The notes under the pieces were generated by a model. That model had not been told where the DNA came from. It saw nothing but the letters and a program-made list of their open reading frames with translations, and did no database searches. 64,000 bases of DNA. Source: Brevibacterium permense (GTDB lineage: Bacteria; Actinomycetota; Actinomycetes; Actinomycetales; Brevibacteriaceae). Below, piece after piece: positions 17,711-27,037 of the stretch (its first letter is position 1; each line of letters starts with the position of its first letter). The position numbers and the translations under genes are program-made. The stretch is from positions 54,363-118,362 of the forward strand of contig NZ_QYCP01000084.1 of the NCBI RefSeq assembly GCF_025506275.1, read 5' to 3'.

Positions 17711-18871
17711 ATGCACATCATCGTCATCGGCTCAGGATTGCTCGGGCTCAGCACCGCCGACAATCTGGTGATGTCAGGTGCCGACGTCACGCTCGTCGAT
17801 GCTCGAGACCTGGGTGCCGGCACCTCCGGCACGAGCTTCGCCTGGACGAACGCCAATGGAAAACTCGACCCCGCTTATCACGAACTCAACATCGCCGGAA
17901 TGAAAGAGCACTCCCGACTCGCCGACACTCTGCCGGGGCCGCGCACGTACCATCGATCGAGCGGACTGCAGATGGCCGATGCGCGCCAGGCGCCGAAACT
18001 GGAGGAAAAGATCGCTCGCCTCAGCGAGCTCGGATATCCATCAGAGCTGCTCTCAGCCGACCGCGTAGGCGAGATCGCCGGAGACATCTCAGTTCCTGAG
18101 AACATCGAACTGATCGCGCATTTTCCATCAGAAGGATATGTGCTCACCGAACAGCTGCTGCACAACCTTCGTGCACACGCTGTCGAACATGGCGCGAAGC
18201 TGGTTAGAGGAACAGTCACCGAGGTGGACGAAGGTGGCGATCAAGTCGAGGTCCATCTCGGCGACGGGCGTGTGCTCTCAGCAGATCGAGTCGTGCTCGC
18301 CACAGGACGCTGGACGCAAGCGCTGGCTCAAGCCTCAGGATTCGAGACTCCGATGAACGATGAGATTGGTCGGGGATCTGCGGTGACGGGTCTCCTCGGC
18401 TATGTGAGGACGAACTCGACGCGGGTGAAGGCAGTCGTGCACACGCCCGAGCTGAATCTGCGACCGGGGGAGGACGGAACGATCGTCGTCCAGGCTCTCG
18501 ACCTCAACCCGCGAGTCGACCCCGCGGCCCCACCAACTAACGAAGGACCATTTGCCAAGGAAATGGCAGAGAGATTCACTGCGGTGACCAACGATTCAAC
18601 GCCCAACCTGATCGACCTTCGCGTGAGCTATCGGTCCCTGCCTGCCGACGGTTTCACGATCGCCGGATTCGCGGCGGGGCTATCTCGTACCTACTGCCTC
18701 GTCACACACAGCGGGATCACGCTTGGCCCGCTGCTCGGCCGCTTGGCTGCCGAGGAGCTCGTCGACGACAGCCAACAGGACTTGCTTGAGAATTTCCGCC
18801 CGACCCGGTTCGAATATGCCACGGCGACCGTCGGCCACCTAAGCCCGCCACTGCAGCTCGGCGATCAATAA
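17711..18871 (+). CDS. FAD-dependent oxidoreductase, D-amino-acid dehydrogenase (DadA)-like
   Basis: A 386-residue flavoprotein of the DAO family. The dinucleotide-binding GSGLLG is at residues 7-12, followed by the acidic strand end VTLVDARD. It has a GTSGTSFAWTNANGKLDP segment typical of DadA-like proteins and a C-terminal FAD contact (LPADGFTIAGF, THSGITLGPLLGRLAAEEL). The family oxidises D-amino acids, sarcosine, glycine or related amines to keto acids or imines. A GAGGA ribosome site lies before the ATG. It lies between a GntR regulator and an AbgT-type permease, so the permease probably brings in its substrate. The exact substrate cannot be read from sequence. Confidence 0.88.
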   Translation: MHIIVIGSGLLGLSTADNLVMSGADVTLVDARDLGAGTSGTSFAWTNANGKLDPAYHELNIAGMKEHSRLADTLPGPRTYHRSSGLQMADARQAPKLEEKIARLSELGYPSELLSADRVGEIAGDISVPENIELIAHFPSEGYVLTEQLLHNLRAHAVEHGAKLVRGTVTEVDEGGDQVEVHLGDGRVLSADRVVLATGRWTQALAQASGFETPMNDEIGRGSAVTGLLGYVRTNSTRVKAVVHTPELNLRPGEDGTIVVQALDLNPRVDPAAPPTNEGPFAKEMAERFTAVTNDSTPNLIDLRVSYRSLPADGFTIAGFAAGLSRTYCLVTHSGITLGPLLGRLAAEELVDDSQQDLLENFRPTRFEYATATVGHLSPPLQLGDQ

Positions 18872-18901
18872 CACCACTTTCATGTCGATCAAAGGAGACC
18901 G

Positions 18902-20518
18902 ATGACTTCACGAATCACCGCCGAACCCATTGTGCCGGAGCGGCTCCCACTGCTGTATCGAGCGATCGGCTTGATCGAGCGGATCGGAAATCTGCTTCCG
19001 CACCCGTTCTGGCTGTTCTGGATCATGGCTCTGCTGCTCGGCATCGTCAGCTGGGTGCTCTCGGGGGCCGGTGTCTCAGTGACGCTGCCCGAGTCCAATG
19101 AGGTCGTCGAGGTCAAAAACCTGCTGTCGACCGATGGTCTCAAATACGCCATCGAATCGGCGCTGGACAATTTCGCATCCTTCCCGCCCCTGGCGGTCGT
19201 GCTCGTGGTTCTACTCGGTGTGAGCGTCGCTGAGAAGAGCGGCGTGCTCGAAGCCCTCATCCGGCTGACGATCATCAGATTGCCCAAACGGTGGGTGACT
19301 TTCGCGATCGCCTTCAGCGGAATGATCGCCCACATCATGGGCGATGCTGCCTACTTGGTAATGATCCCGTTGGGAGCGATGGCCTTCAATGCTGCGGGAC
19401 GGAGCCCAGTTCTCGGCGTGATGGTGGCTTACGCATCTGTATCCGCCGGTTTCAATGCGAGTCCACTTGTCACTCCCTCCGATGCGATCCGCTCTTCGCT
19501 GGCGTCGGCTGCGGCCCAGACGGTCGACTCGAGCGCTTCGATCACACCGGTGGCAACCTATTTCTTCTCGGCCACCTCGTCGCTGCTTCTCGCCGTGATC
19601 ATCACCCTGGTCGTGGAACTCGTGCTCGCACGGCGAGAGGACTTCAAGGCCCCAGCAGAAGAAGCCGCGAACGACGGCGGAAATGCCGACGGCGAAGCCA
19701 CCGCCAGTGAAGCCACCGGAATCGGTCGACCCGTGGAGGACCGCACCGAGTTGATGTCTCTCGACAACGGCCAGACTCGCGGCTTGTTGCGGGCAACGGC
19801 AGCCGGAGTGGTCTTCATCGGCGCAGTGGTCGTCATCCTGCTGCTGCCGGACTCACCATTCATCGAACCCGGGCAGCCGCTGGTCGAATCGATGGTCCTC
19901 GACAACATCGCGATCTTCATCTCTCTCTTCTTCACTCTGACGGGGATCATCTACGGATACAGCACCAAAGCATTCACCACCCTCAGAGCTGTTCCTGAGG
20001 CGATGATCGGCGGTGTGGTCAATCTTGCGCCCGTCATTGTCCTCTTCTTCGCCGTGGCCCAATTTCTCGCATACTTCAGCTGGACAGGGATCGGCTCGGT
20101 GCTTACAGTCAACGGCGCAGATCTGCTCCAGAGGCTCGAGGCCCCACACCTGGTCGTGCTCATTGTCATCATCGTCGGAGTGGCGTTTATCAACATGATC
20201 GTGACGAGTGGTTCGGCGATGTGGGCGATCTTTGCGCCCATCCTCGTACCGATGATGATGTACTACGGTGTTCGCCCTGAGGCCGCTATGGTGTCGTTCA
20301 TGATCGGAGACTCAGTGACGAATGCCGTGACACCGATGAGCGCCTATTTCGTCCTCGCGCTCGGATTCGTTCAGCGATATCGTAAGGACGCGGGGATCGG
20401 CACACTCATGGCCTTCACGGTTCCGCTGTCGTTCGCGATCCTCATTGGCTGGGCTCTCTTCTTCTGCGTGTGGTATTTGCTGGGCATTCCGCTCGGCCCC
20501 GGGGTTGTTCTCCACTGA
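18902..20518 (+). CDS. AbgT-family transporter
   Basis: A 538-residue membrane protein with about a dozen hydrophobic helices. Family landmarks are IERIGNLLPHPFWLFW at the start, LKYAIESALDNFASFPPLAV, VVLLGVSVAEKSGVLEALI, AHIMGDAAYLVMIPLGA, FNASPLVTPSD and FINMIVTSGSAMWAIFAPIL. AbgT proteins import p-aminobenzoyl-glutamate and other aromatic or amino-acid conjugates, or export sulfonamides, by ion coupling. AAAGGAG lies just before the ATG. It closes the gntR-dadA-abgT operon, where import of an amino-acid-like compound for FAD-dependent oxidation is the simplest reading. An acidic cytoplasmic linker (residues ~250-275) separates the two halves. Confidence 0.9.
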   Translation: MTSRITAEPIVPERLPLLYRAIGLIERIGNLLPHPFWLFWIMALLLGIVSWVLSGAGVSVTLPESNEVVEVKNLLSTDGLKYAIESALDNFASFPPLAVVLVVLLGVSVAEKSGVLEALIRLTIIRLPKRWVTFAIAFSGMIAHIMGDAAYLVMIPLGAMAFNAAGRSPVLGVMVAYASVSAGFNASPLVTPSDAIRSSLASAAAQTVDSSASITPVATYFFSATSSLLLAVIITLVVELVLARREDFKAPAEEAANDGGNADGEATASEATGIGRPVEDRTELMSLDNGQTRGLLRATAAGVVFIGAVVVILLLPDSPFIEPGQPLVESMVLDNIAIFISLFFTLTGIIYGYSTKAFTTLRAVPEAMIGGVVNLAPVIVLFFAVAQFLAYFSWTGIGSVLTVNGADLLQRLEAPHLVVLIVIIVGVAFINMIVTSGSAMWAIFAPILVPMMMYYGVRPEAAMVSFMIGDSVTNAVTPMSAYFVLALGFVQRYRKDAGIGTLMAFTVPLSFAILIGWALFFCVWYLLGIPLGPGVVLH

Positions 20519-20529
20519 TTTTGGAATCA

Positions 20530-20704
20530 GTGCAGGCCGACCGCGCTTATGGGGTCAGAGCGCCCCGCGAGTATCTGCGGGCTCGGCGGTTCAAGGTGGT
20601 GTTTCCAAAGAAGAGCACCCCGGAGGTACCGCGGGCCTCGTGGCGGTCGTCGACCAGCGTTCAGCGTCGTTATCGACCGACCTACAAGAATTGCGAGGCC
20701 CGCA
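20530..20704 (+). pseudogene. Decayed fragment of an IS5-like transposase
   Basis: Between the convergent AbgT and IclR genes, the plus frame starting near 20536 reads ADRAYGVRAPREYLRARRF, then KVVFPKKSTP. This follows the IS5-family C-terminal pattern D-x2-Y-x5-R-x2-L-x2-RG-I-x3-IP-x-K. Shifting frame then gives RGPRGGRRPAF, which matches the family's KRG-x2-GGRPPxF segment, and a return to the first frame gives TYKNCEAR, like the YK-x-RN-x-VER segment. Frame breaks and the missing N-terminus show a dead remnant. No terminal repeats were found. Confidence 0.5.
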
Positions 20705-21505
20705 TTAGTTGCGACCGCCTATCCGGTCGCGATCGGCGCCATACCCCAACTTCACCGAAATCTCCCTCGCAGCTGCCTTCATCACAGGCACCAACGCCTG
20801 CATCCGATCTTTCGGCATGAAGGGACGCGTCGCCGACAGTGAAATGCCGGCGACGATGTCTCCACTGCCGTCGCGGATGGGAGCGGCTACGCACCGAATG
20901 CCCGGTTCGTTCTCTTCGAGGTCGAGCGAGGCCCCGTCGCGGGTGTAGCCCTGCATCCGCTTGACGAATGCGTCGACCGCCGCGGAATCGGCACCAGGGT
21001 TCTCTGCAACGAACAAACGCTCCCACCGGTCATCCTGCCCAAGCAGCAGCGCCTTGCCGACACCGGTGCGAGTCATCGGCATCCTGTGGCCGATCCGTGA
21101 GCGCATCTCGGCCCCACGGGTACCCGGGATCTTATGGAGATAGAGCACCGACTCACCATCCTCGACCGAGAGATGGATCGTGTCCTGAGTCCGTTCGGCC
21201 AACGCCTCCAAGCTCTCCCTGGCTACGACCGGCAGCGGATCCTGATTGAGCGCGGTGAAACCATACTCGATCAGCGTCGGCCCGAGCCGAAACTCTCCCG
21301 GCGACCCATGCCGCAGATACCCCATCTGCACCAACAGCTGGATCATCCTGTGTGCACTTGACCGACCGATACCCGTCGAATCAACGATCGACTTCAGCGT
21401 CGTCGAGCCATGAGCCACGGCGCTGACGATCTGCAGCCCTCTGGCCAGGGTCTGAGTGCCCTGCGGAATGGCTTCGCCGATAACAGTTCCAGAATCTTCG
21501 ATCAT
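20705..21505 (-). CDS. IclR-family transcriptional regulator of galactonate genes
   Basis: A 266-residue regulator with the IclR winged helix at residues ~18-75 (TLARGLQIVSAVAHGSTTLK, IGRSSAHRMIQLLVQMGYLR) and the C-terminal effector domain (GVGKALLLGQDDRWERLF, DLEENEPGIRCVAAPIRDG, GDIVAGISLSAT). It is divergent from dgoK and almost certainly controls the galactonate operon. A GTG at 21508 and the ATG at 21505 are both possible. A CATACT -10 lies six bases before the ATG, favouring a leaderless start at 21505. IclR proteins bind small acids, here probably galactonate or KDGal; that assignment is inference from context. Confidence 0.92.
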   Translation of the reverse strand: MIEDSGTVIGEAIPQGTQTLARGLQIVSAVAHGSTTLKSIVDSTGIGRSSAHRMIQLLVQMGYLRHGSPGEFRLGPTLIEYGFTALNQDPLPVVARESLEALAERTQDTIHLSVEDGESVLYLHKIPGTRGAEMRSRIGHRMPMTRTGVGKALLLGQDDRWERLFVAENPGADSAAVDAFVKRMQGYTRDGASLDLEENEPGIRCVAAPIRDGSGDIVAGISLSATRPFMPKDRMQALVPVMKAAAREISVKLGYGADRDRIGGRN

Positions 21506-21516
21506 CACCCCAGTAT

Positions 21517-21540
21517 GTCACCTATCCCACATATAGGGAC
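21517..21540. promoter_or_regulatory. Candidate IclR operator between divergent promoters
   Basis: An imperfect palindrome GTC(A)CCTAT-N7-ATAGGGAC spans 21517-21540, with perfect CCTAT/ATAGG arms. It lies between the IclR and dgoK starts and overlaps the region upstream of both inferred -10 boxes (CATACT on the minus strand, CATAGT at 21569-21574 on the plus strand). Confidence 0.5.
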
Positions 21541-21581
21541 ACCGGTGGCGCATGGTGGAACACGTGCCCATAGTGGCTCTT

Positions 21582-22562
21582 ATGGCAAATCTGGCACCAT
21601 TCGAGGCCCCACAGATGATCGGCCTCGACTGGGGGACAAGCTCTCTGAGAGCCTTCCTCATCGGCAGCGACGGACAGGTTCTCGCTGAACGCAACGGTTC
21701 CGACGGCATCATGGCCGTCAGCTCCGACACCACAGACCTCCGAGGCGACTTCTCCCGAATCGCTGAAACCGCGGCCGGTGATTGGCTCACCAGCTACGGC
21801 CCCCTGCCGATGCTCGCCTGCGGAATGATCGGCTCAGCACAGGGTGTCGCCGAGGCGGGCTACCTCGAGTTGCCCACCGACCTCGGCGACATGGGCGGGG
21901 AACTGACGACGGTCAACCTGACGACGGGTGACCTCCACATCGTTCCCGGCCTGCAGAAAACCCCGACCGGGGCGACCGCTCCCGACGTCATCCGCGGGGA
22001 AGAGACCCAACTGCTCGGCCTCCTGGGCGAAGAAGAGAACGAACCCAGCACGGTGATCCTGCCCGGCACCCACACCAAGTGGGTGAGCTGCCAAGGACAA
22101 CGCGTCACCGACTTCACCACCTCGATGAGCGGAGAGCTCTTTGGCCTGCTCAGCACCTCATCAATCCTCAGCCGCCTCGCCGAACCCACCGCCGGCTTCC
22201 ACTCCGAGGCCTTCGACTGGGGACTGAACGTCGGAGGCGACAACCCCGCCGCATTGACGTCCTCAATCTTCTCCGCCCGAACCTGGGCTCTCGACGGGCG
22301 TCTGCGTGCCGAAGAAGTCAACGACTACCTCTCGGGAATGCTCATCGGCGCCGAGGTGGCCCACCAGCTCACCGTGGTTGCCGAGTCGAGCGCCCCCGTC
22401 ATCGTCTGCGGAACCACAGATCTGACGAAGCGCTACACCCGCGCACTGCACCGAGCAGGCCGAGAGACGATCAACGCGAATCCGCGCGCTGCGGCCACCG
22501 GTCTCTTCCGCATCGCCGAACAATCCGGCCTCGTCCCGACCAAGGAGTATTCCCATGTCTGA
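21582..22562 (+). CDS. dgoK: 2-dehydro-3-deoxygalactonokinase
   Basis: A 326-residue sugar-acid kinase of the DgoK family. It starts with the ATPase-fold phosphate loop IGLDWGTSSLRAFLIG. Later motifs are LPMLACGMIGSAQGVAEAGY, GEETQLLGLL and PGTHTKWVSCQGQRVTDFTT, all typical of DgoK. It phosphorylates 2-keto-3-deoxygalactonate at C6 in the De Ley-Doudoroff pathway for D-galactonate. The start at 21582 is preferred for its distance from a CATAGT -10; an in-frame ATG at 21552 would add ten residues. The 3' end overlaps dgoA by 8 bases, so the two are translationally coupled. Confidence 0.93.
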   Translation: MANLAPFEAPQMIGLDWGTSSLRAFLIGSDGQVLAERNGSDGIMAVSSDTTDLRGDFSRIAETAAGDWLTSYGPLPMLACGMIGSAQGVAEAGYLELPTDLGDMGGELTTVNLTTGDLHIVPGLQKTPTGATAPDVIRGEETQLLGLLGEEENEPSTVILPGTHTKWVSCQGQRVTDFTTSMSGELFGLLSTSSILSRLAEPTAGFHSEAFDWGLNVGGDNPAALTSSIFSARTWALDGRLRAEEVNDYLSGMLIGAEVAHQLTVVAESSAPVIVCGTTDLTKRYTRALHRAGRETINANPRAAATGLFRIAEQSGLVPTKEYSHV

Positions 22563-23169
22563 CACTGTTCCCTCCGGCCTCATCGCCATTCTCCGCGGTG
22601 TCCGCCCCGACGAAGTCCTCGACATCGCCGAGGGCATCGTCGCCGCCGGGTTCTCTGCCATTGAGGTTCCACTCAACTCGCCCGACCCTCTCGACTCGAT
22701 CGCCGCATTGGTCGAACGATTCGGCAACGACGTGGAGATCGGTGCCGGTACTGTGCTCACCGCCAATCAGGTCCGCGAGTGCCAGCAGGCAGGTGCCCGT
22801 ATCATCGTTGCCCCCGACACTGACACCGAAGTCATCCAGACCGCGGTCGGGATGGGGCTCACCCCATACCCGGGGGCTGCGACCCCGACCGAGGCCTTCG
22901 CCGCCACCAAGGCAGGTGCCACCAAGGTCAAACTCTTCCCCTCCTCGGCGGTGGGGATCAGCGGGATGAAGGCCTGGAGTGAAGTGCTGCCTGCCGGCAC
23001 CGAGCTCTTCCCCGTCGGGGGAGTAGGAGCCGACAACGCAGCCGAATGGCGCAACGCCGGAGCCGCGGGCCTGGGCCTGGGGTCCTCGCTCTATCGCCGA
23101 GGCGACCGGCCCGACGACGTACGCGTGCGGGCCGAGGCGATCGCCTCGGCGTGGGCGCGCACCAACTGA
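22555..23169 (+). CDS. dgoA: 2-dehydro-3-deoxy-6-phosphogalactonate aldolase
   Basis: A 204-residue class I aldolase of the KDPG/KDPGal family. The catalytic elements are visible: Glu in [11 protein letters not shown], the [11 protein letters not shown] loop, and the Schiff-base Lys in [12 protein letters not shown]. It ends with the phosphate-binding VGGVGADN and GLGLGSSLY. It splits KDPGal into pyruvate and glyceraldehyde-3-phosphate, the last step of galactonate catabolism. AAGGAG sits 7 bases before the ATG, which lies within the end of dgoK. In the enteric dgo operon the aldolase is sometimes fused or misannotated with the dehydratase; here they are separate genes. Confidence 0.94.
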   Translation: MSDTVPSGLIAILRGVRPDEVLDIAEGIVAAGFSAIEVPLNSPDPLDSIAALVERFGNDVEIGAGTVLTANQVRECQQAGARIIVAPDTDTEVIQTAVGMGLTPYPGAATPTEAFAATKAGATKVKLFPSSAVGISGMKAWSEVLPAGTELFPVGGVGADNAAEWRNAGAAGLGLGSSLYRRGDRPDDVRVRAEAIASAWARTN

Positions 23170-23213
23170 GCACCGATACATCAACGACAACATCCGAACG
23201 AAAGGCCAGACCA

Positions 23214-24362
23214 ATGAAGATCACGTCGATGACGACGTACACAGTGCCGCCTCGGTGGCTGTTCCTCAAGATCGAAACCGATGAAGGAATCGTGGGATGG
23301 GGCGAACCCATCATCGAAGGCAAGGCAGCCACCGTGGCCGCCGCCGTTGATGAGCTCTCCGACCTGCTCATCGGCGAGGATCCGGCGAACATCGAGGACC
23401 TGTGGACGATCATGTACCGCGGTGGCTTCTACCGCGGTGGCCCCATCCTCATGAGTGCGATCTCCGGAATCGATCAGGCACTGTGGGACATCAAGGGCAA
23501 GGCGCTTGGCCAACCTGTGCATCAGCTCCTCGGCGGGAAGGTCCGGGATCGGATCCGCACCTACTCGTGGATCGGCGGAGACCGTCCAGGCGACACCGCC
23601 GCAGCCGCACTCGAGACGAAGAAGCGCGGATTCACCGCCGTGAAGATGAACGCCACCGAGGAGCTGCAGTTCATCGACTCGTACACCAAGGTCGACAAGG
23701 TCATCGAGAACGTCCAGGCGATCCGGGAAGCCACCGGTGAGGACTTCGGCATCGGTGTCGACTTCCACGGTCGAGTGCACAAGCCGATGGCCAAGGTCCT
23801 CATCAAGGAGCTCGAGCCGTATCGTCTGCTCTTCATCGAAGAACCTGTGCTGTCCGAGCACTTCGGTTCGCTTCGCGACGTCATGGCGAACACACCGACG
23901 CCGATCGCGTTGGGAGAGCGGCTCTTCTCACGGTGGGACTTCCGAGAAGTCATCGCTTCCGGTGCCGTTGACATCATCCAGCCGGACGTTTCCCATGCCG
24001 GTGGCATCACCGAGACGCGGAAGATCGCGATGATGGCCGAAGCCTACGATGTGGCGCTCGCGCTGCACTGTCCCTTGGGACCGATCGCGCTCGCCGCCTG
24101 TCTGCAGGTCGACGCCGGCAGCTACAACGCCTTCATCCAGGAACAGAGCCTAGGCATCCACTACAACACGAGCAACGACCTGCTCGACTACGTCACCGAC
24201 CCGTCAGTGTTCAACTACGACGACGGCATGATCGACATCCCGTCTGGCCCCGGTCTGGGCATCGAGGTCAACGAAGAGTACGTCATCGAGCGCTCGGCCG
24301 AAGGACACCGGTGGCGCAACCCGACCTGGCGCCACACCGACGGCTCCTTCGCGGAATGGTGA
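23214..24362 (+). CDS. dgoD: D-galactonate dehydratase
   Basis: A 382-residue enolase-superfamily enzyme, the same length as the enteric DgoD. Visible active-site elements are the lysine in [12 protein letters not shown], metal ligands in GVDFHGR (Asp and the catalytic His), LFIEEPV (Glu) and ALGERLF (Glu), and the general base His in [11 protein letters not shown]. It removes water from D-galactonate to give 2-keto-3-deoxygalactonate, the first step of the pathway. A purine-rich AAAGG precedes the ATG at 23214; a frame extending to 23046 only overlaps dgoA. It sits 44 bases after dgoA in the same operon. Confidence 0.95.
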   Translation: MKITSMTTYTVPPRWLFLKIETDEGIVGWGEPIIEGKAATVAAAVDELSDLLIGEDPANIEDLWTIMYRGGFYRGGPILMSAISGIDQALWDIKGKALGQPVHQLLGGKVRDRIRTYSWIGGDRPGDTAAAALETKKRGFTAVKMNATEELQFIDSYTKVDKVIENVQAIREATGEDFGIGVDFHGRVHKPMAKVLIKELEPYRLLFIEEPVLSEHFGSLRDVMANTPTPIALGERLFSRWDFREVIASGAVDIIQPDVSHAGGITETRKIAMMAEAYDVALALHCPLGPIALAACLQVDAGSYNAFIQEQSLGIHYNTSNDLLDYVTDPSVFNYDDGMIDIPSGPGLGIEVNEEYVIERSAEGHRWRNPTWRHTDGSFAEW

Positions 24363-24398
24363 CGGGATGGGATCGGTAGAAGAGAAGGGTGTTCAACG

Positions 24399-25733
24399 AT
24401 GAGCTCGAAGCCTGAAGCTACGGTGTCGCGACGTGTAGCCTCACCAGGAAGAGCCCGGTGGTGGATCCTCGGATGGCTGCTCGCAGCGATGATGATCAAC
24501 TACATGGATCGATCGTCACTGTCGATCGCAGCTCCACACATGATCGACGAACTCGGTCTGACCGCCGCGGACATCGGGCTGTTGGGTACCGCGTTCTCAC
24601 TGACATACGCGTTCTTTCAGCTGCCAGGTGGATGGCTGACCGATCGTCTCGGTGCGAAGCCGGTATACGTCATGGCGTTGGGGCTCTGGTCGATCGCCAC
24701 TGCGCTGATGGCTTTTGGCCACCACATGTGGCATTTTATGGTGTCACGAGTCCTGCTCGGAGTCTTCGAAGCCCCAGTATCGCCTACTTCAGCGAAGATA
24801 GTCGCCGAGTGGTTCCCACCCCGAGAGCGCGGAGCTGCAGTCGGCGTCTACGACTCGGGAAGCAAATGGGGACCCGCCGTCGCTCCGCCGATCCTCACCT
24901 TCCTCATTATGGGCTTCGGTTGGCGAGCAATGTTCGTCATCCTCGGTGTGCTCGGTGTCATCGTGGCAGTGGGCTTCTGGGTCTTCTACCGTTCCCCGGA
25001 GCATGACCGCAGGGTCTCGGCGGCTGAACTCGAGCACATCCGAGCTCGAGAAGAAGACGACAATGCCCCGACCGGTCACATCCCCTGGTTGAAGCTCTTC
25101 ACCAAGCCCCAAACTTGGGCAATGGTGCTGGGATTCGTCGCCGTCGTGTGGACACTGAACATCTTCGTGACCTTTCTGCCCCTGATGCTCAATGACATCT
25201 ACTCTGTGGCCGATGCCGCACTGGGGTGGTACACGGCGATTCCATTCGCGGTCGGAGGCATCGGCGGTATCCTCGGCGGCTGGTTCACTACGAAGTATTC
25301 GCGGATGCGGGACCAATTGGCTCCTCTAGTCTGCAAACGTCAGATCGCTGCGATCTATGGCGGCGCGCTCGCCGTATGCTCAGTCCTTGTCGGAGTCACC
25401 ACTGGCCACTTTGTTCTCCAACTGTCGGCTATGAGCCTCGCACTGTTCTTCTGCGGAGCACTGAGCGCCGTGGGGTGGTCAATCCCTGCTGATGTGGTCA
25501 CCGGTAGTCGCGTCGCCTCACTGGGATCTATCCAGAACTTCGGCGGCTACTTCGCCGGTTCACTTTCGCCTTGGCTCACCGGAGTCTTGGTGACGACCAC
25601 CGGCTCATACCTCGTTCCCTTCCTCTTGGGCGCCGTCGTCGCAGTGATTGCGGGAATCGCCTACCTGCTCCTGTTGCGGGCTCCGATACGCGTAACCAGC
25701 AACTCAACAGAAACCGGAAACCCGACGCCATGA
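24399..25733 (+). CDS. MFS transporter, anion:cation symporter type (probable galactonate permease)
   Basis: A 444-residue, 12-helix major facilitator of the ACS (hexuronate/galactonate) group. It shows MINYMDRSSLSIAAPHM in helix 1, FFQLPGGWLTDRLGAKPVY as the loop 2-3 motif, and VLLGVFEAPVSPTSAKIVAEW in helix 4-5. ACS proteins co-transport sugar acids with protons. GAAGG lies upstream of the ATG. It follows dgoD by 36 bases and its stop overlaps the next MFS gene (ATGA). The role in galactonate uptake is inferred from this operon. Confidence 0.9.
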   Translation: MSSKPEATVSRRVASPGRARWWILGWLLAAMMINYMDRSSLSIAAPHMIDELGLTAADIGLLGTAFSLTYAFFQLPGGWLTDRLGAKPVYVMALGLWSIATALMAFGHHMWHFMVSRVLLGVFEAPVSPTSAKIVAEWFPPRERGAAVGVYDSGSKWGPAVAPPILTFLIMGFGWRAMFVILGVLGVIVAVGFWVFYRSPEHDRRVSAAELEHIRAREEDDNAPTGHIPWLKLFTKPQTWAMVLGFVAVVWTLNIFVTFLPLMLNDIYSVADAALGWYTAIPFAVGGIGGILGGWFTTKYSRMRDQLAPLVCKRQIAAIYGGALAVCSVLVGVTTGHFVLQLSAMSLALFFCGALSAVGWSIPADVVTGSRVASLGSIQNFGGYFAGSLSPWLTGVLVTTTGSYLVPFLLGAVVAVIAGIAYLLLLRAPIRVTSNSTETGNPTP

Positions 25734-27034
25734 CGAAACTCGACACCGCAGTCGCCACTCGCCCCACACGGATCCGCTACATCATCGCGGTTCTGCTCTT
25801 CATCACCGTCGTCATCAACTACATGGACCGGGCCAACCTGTCCATCGCGATGCCGGCTCTGTCCCAGGAGTTCGACCTCACCACAGGACAACAGGGGCTG
25901 CTGCTCTCTGCGTTCGGCTGGACCTATGCGGCAATGCAGCTGCCCGGCGGATGGCTCGTCGACCGCGTGCGACCACGCGTGCTCTACGCCTCATGCCTGG
26001 TGCTGTGGTCCCTGGCCACACTCTTCATGGGAATGTCCGGCGGGTTCGTCGCACTCATTATCCTCAGGCTCATGGTCGGTGGCTTCGAAGCACCGGCTTA
26101 CCCCATCAATAACAAGGTTGCGACCGCGTGGTTCCCGGAGCGTGAACGCGGACGGGTCATCGCCTTCTACACCTCGGGCCAGTTCATCGGTCTCGCACTG
26201 CTCACTCCTGTGCTGTCGTGGCTGCAGACGGTGCTCACCTGGCACTGGGTGTTCATCCTCACCGGTGTTGTCGGCCTCATCTGGGCCGCGATCTGGTGGT
26301 TCGTCTACCGCGAGCCGCGCGATAAGTCGGGAGTCAACCAGGCCGAGATCGATCTCATTGCCTCGGGCGGGGGATTGGTCGATGTCGAGACGGGCGTGAA
26401 GAAGGAGGCCAAGCCGAAGCTTAAGTGGACCGACGTCAAGGTCGTACTTACCCGACGGAAGCTCTGGGGAATCTACCTTGGTCAGTTCTGCCTGACATCG
26501 ACGTTGTGGTTCTTCCTCACGTGGTTCCCAACCTACCTCGTCGACTACCGCGGAATGGACTACATCGAGTCGGGCTTCATGGCTTCTCTGCCGTTCATCG
26601 CCGCGCTCGTCGGTGTGCTTCTCTCCGGGTGGGTCTCCGACTTCATGGTGAAGAAGGGGCTGTCGCTAGGTACAGCTCGGAAGTTGCCAATCATCATTGG
26701 CCTGGCGATGACAGTGTTCATGCTCGGCGCCAACTACACGGACTCGTCGGCCTTGGTCATCGTGTTTATGTCGATCGCGTTCTTTGGAAATGGCTTCGCC
26801 TCGATCACGTGGTCGCTGGTATCAGCGTTGGCACCGGAACGACTCTTGGGTCTGACGGGCGGCATGTTCAACTTCATCGGCAACCTGTCATCAATCGCCA
26901 CTCCGATCGTCATCGGATTCCTCGTCACTGACGTCGACTTTGCGCCGGCGTTTGTCTACATGGCCGCGATTACGATCGTGGGCGTGCTGTCGTACGTGTT
27001 CCTTGTCGGCAAGGTTGAGCGCGTCGAAGAATAG
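25730..27034 (+). CDS. Second ACS-type MFS transporter of the galactonate operon
   Basis: A 434-residue, 12-helix transporter related to its upstream neighbour. It has VINYMDRANLSIAMPALSQE, MQLPGGWLVDRVRPRVLY and RLMVGGFEAPAYPINNKVAT, the hallmarks of the ACS family. The start at 25730 overlaps the previous stop (ATGA); a frame extending to 25571 lies inside the first transporter. Tandem ACS genes in one dgo operon could mean two substrates (for example galactonate and another aldonate or hexuronate), two affinities, or a heteromer. It is the last gene before the accessory island. Confidence 0.9.
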   Translation: MTKLDTAVATRPTRIRYIIAVLLFITVVINYMDRANLSIAMPALSQEFDLTTGQQGLLLSAFGWTYAAMQLPGGWLVDRVRPRVLYASCLVLWSLATLFMGMSGGFVALIILRLMVGGFEAPAYPINNKVATAWFPERERGRVIAFYTSGQFIGLALLTPVLSWLQTVLTWHWVFILTGVVGLIWAAIWWFVYREPRDKSGVNQAEIDLIASGGGLVDVETGVKKEAKPKLKWTDVKVVLTRRKLWGIYLGQFCLTSTLWFFLTWFPTYLVDYRGMDYIESGFMASLPFIAALVGVLLSGWVSDFMVKKGLSLGTARKLPIIIGLAMTVFMLGANYTDSSALVIVFMSIAFFGNGFASITWSLVSALAPERLLGLTGGMFNFIGNLSSIATPIVIGFLVTDVDFAPAFVYMAAITIVGVLSYVFLVGKVERVEE

Positions 27035-27037
27035 GGA

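Noticed and set aside
18805..18830. GGTTCGAAT resembling a tRNA T-loop
   Set aside because: It lies in the coding region of the DadA-like gene and no acceptor or anticodon stems can be paired around it.
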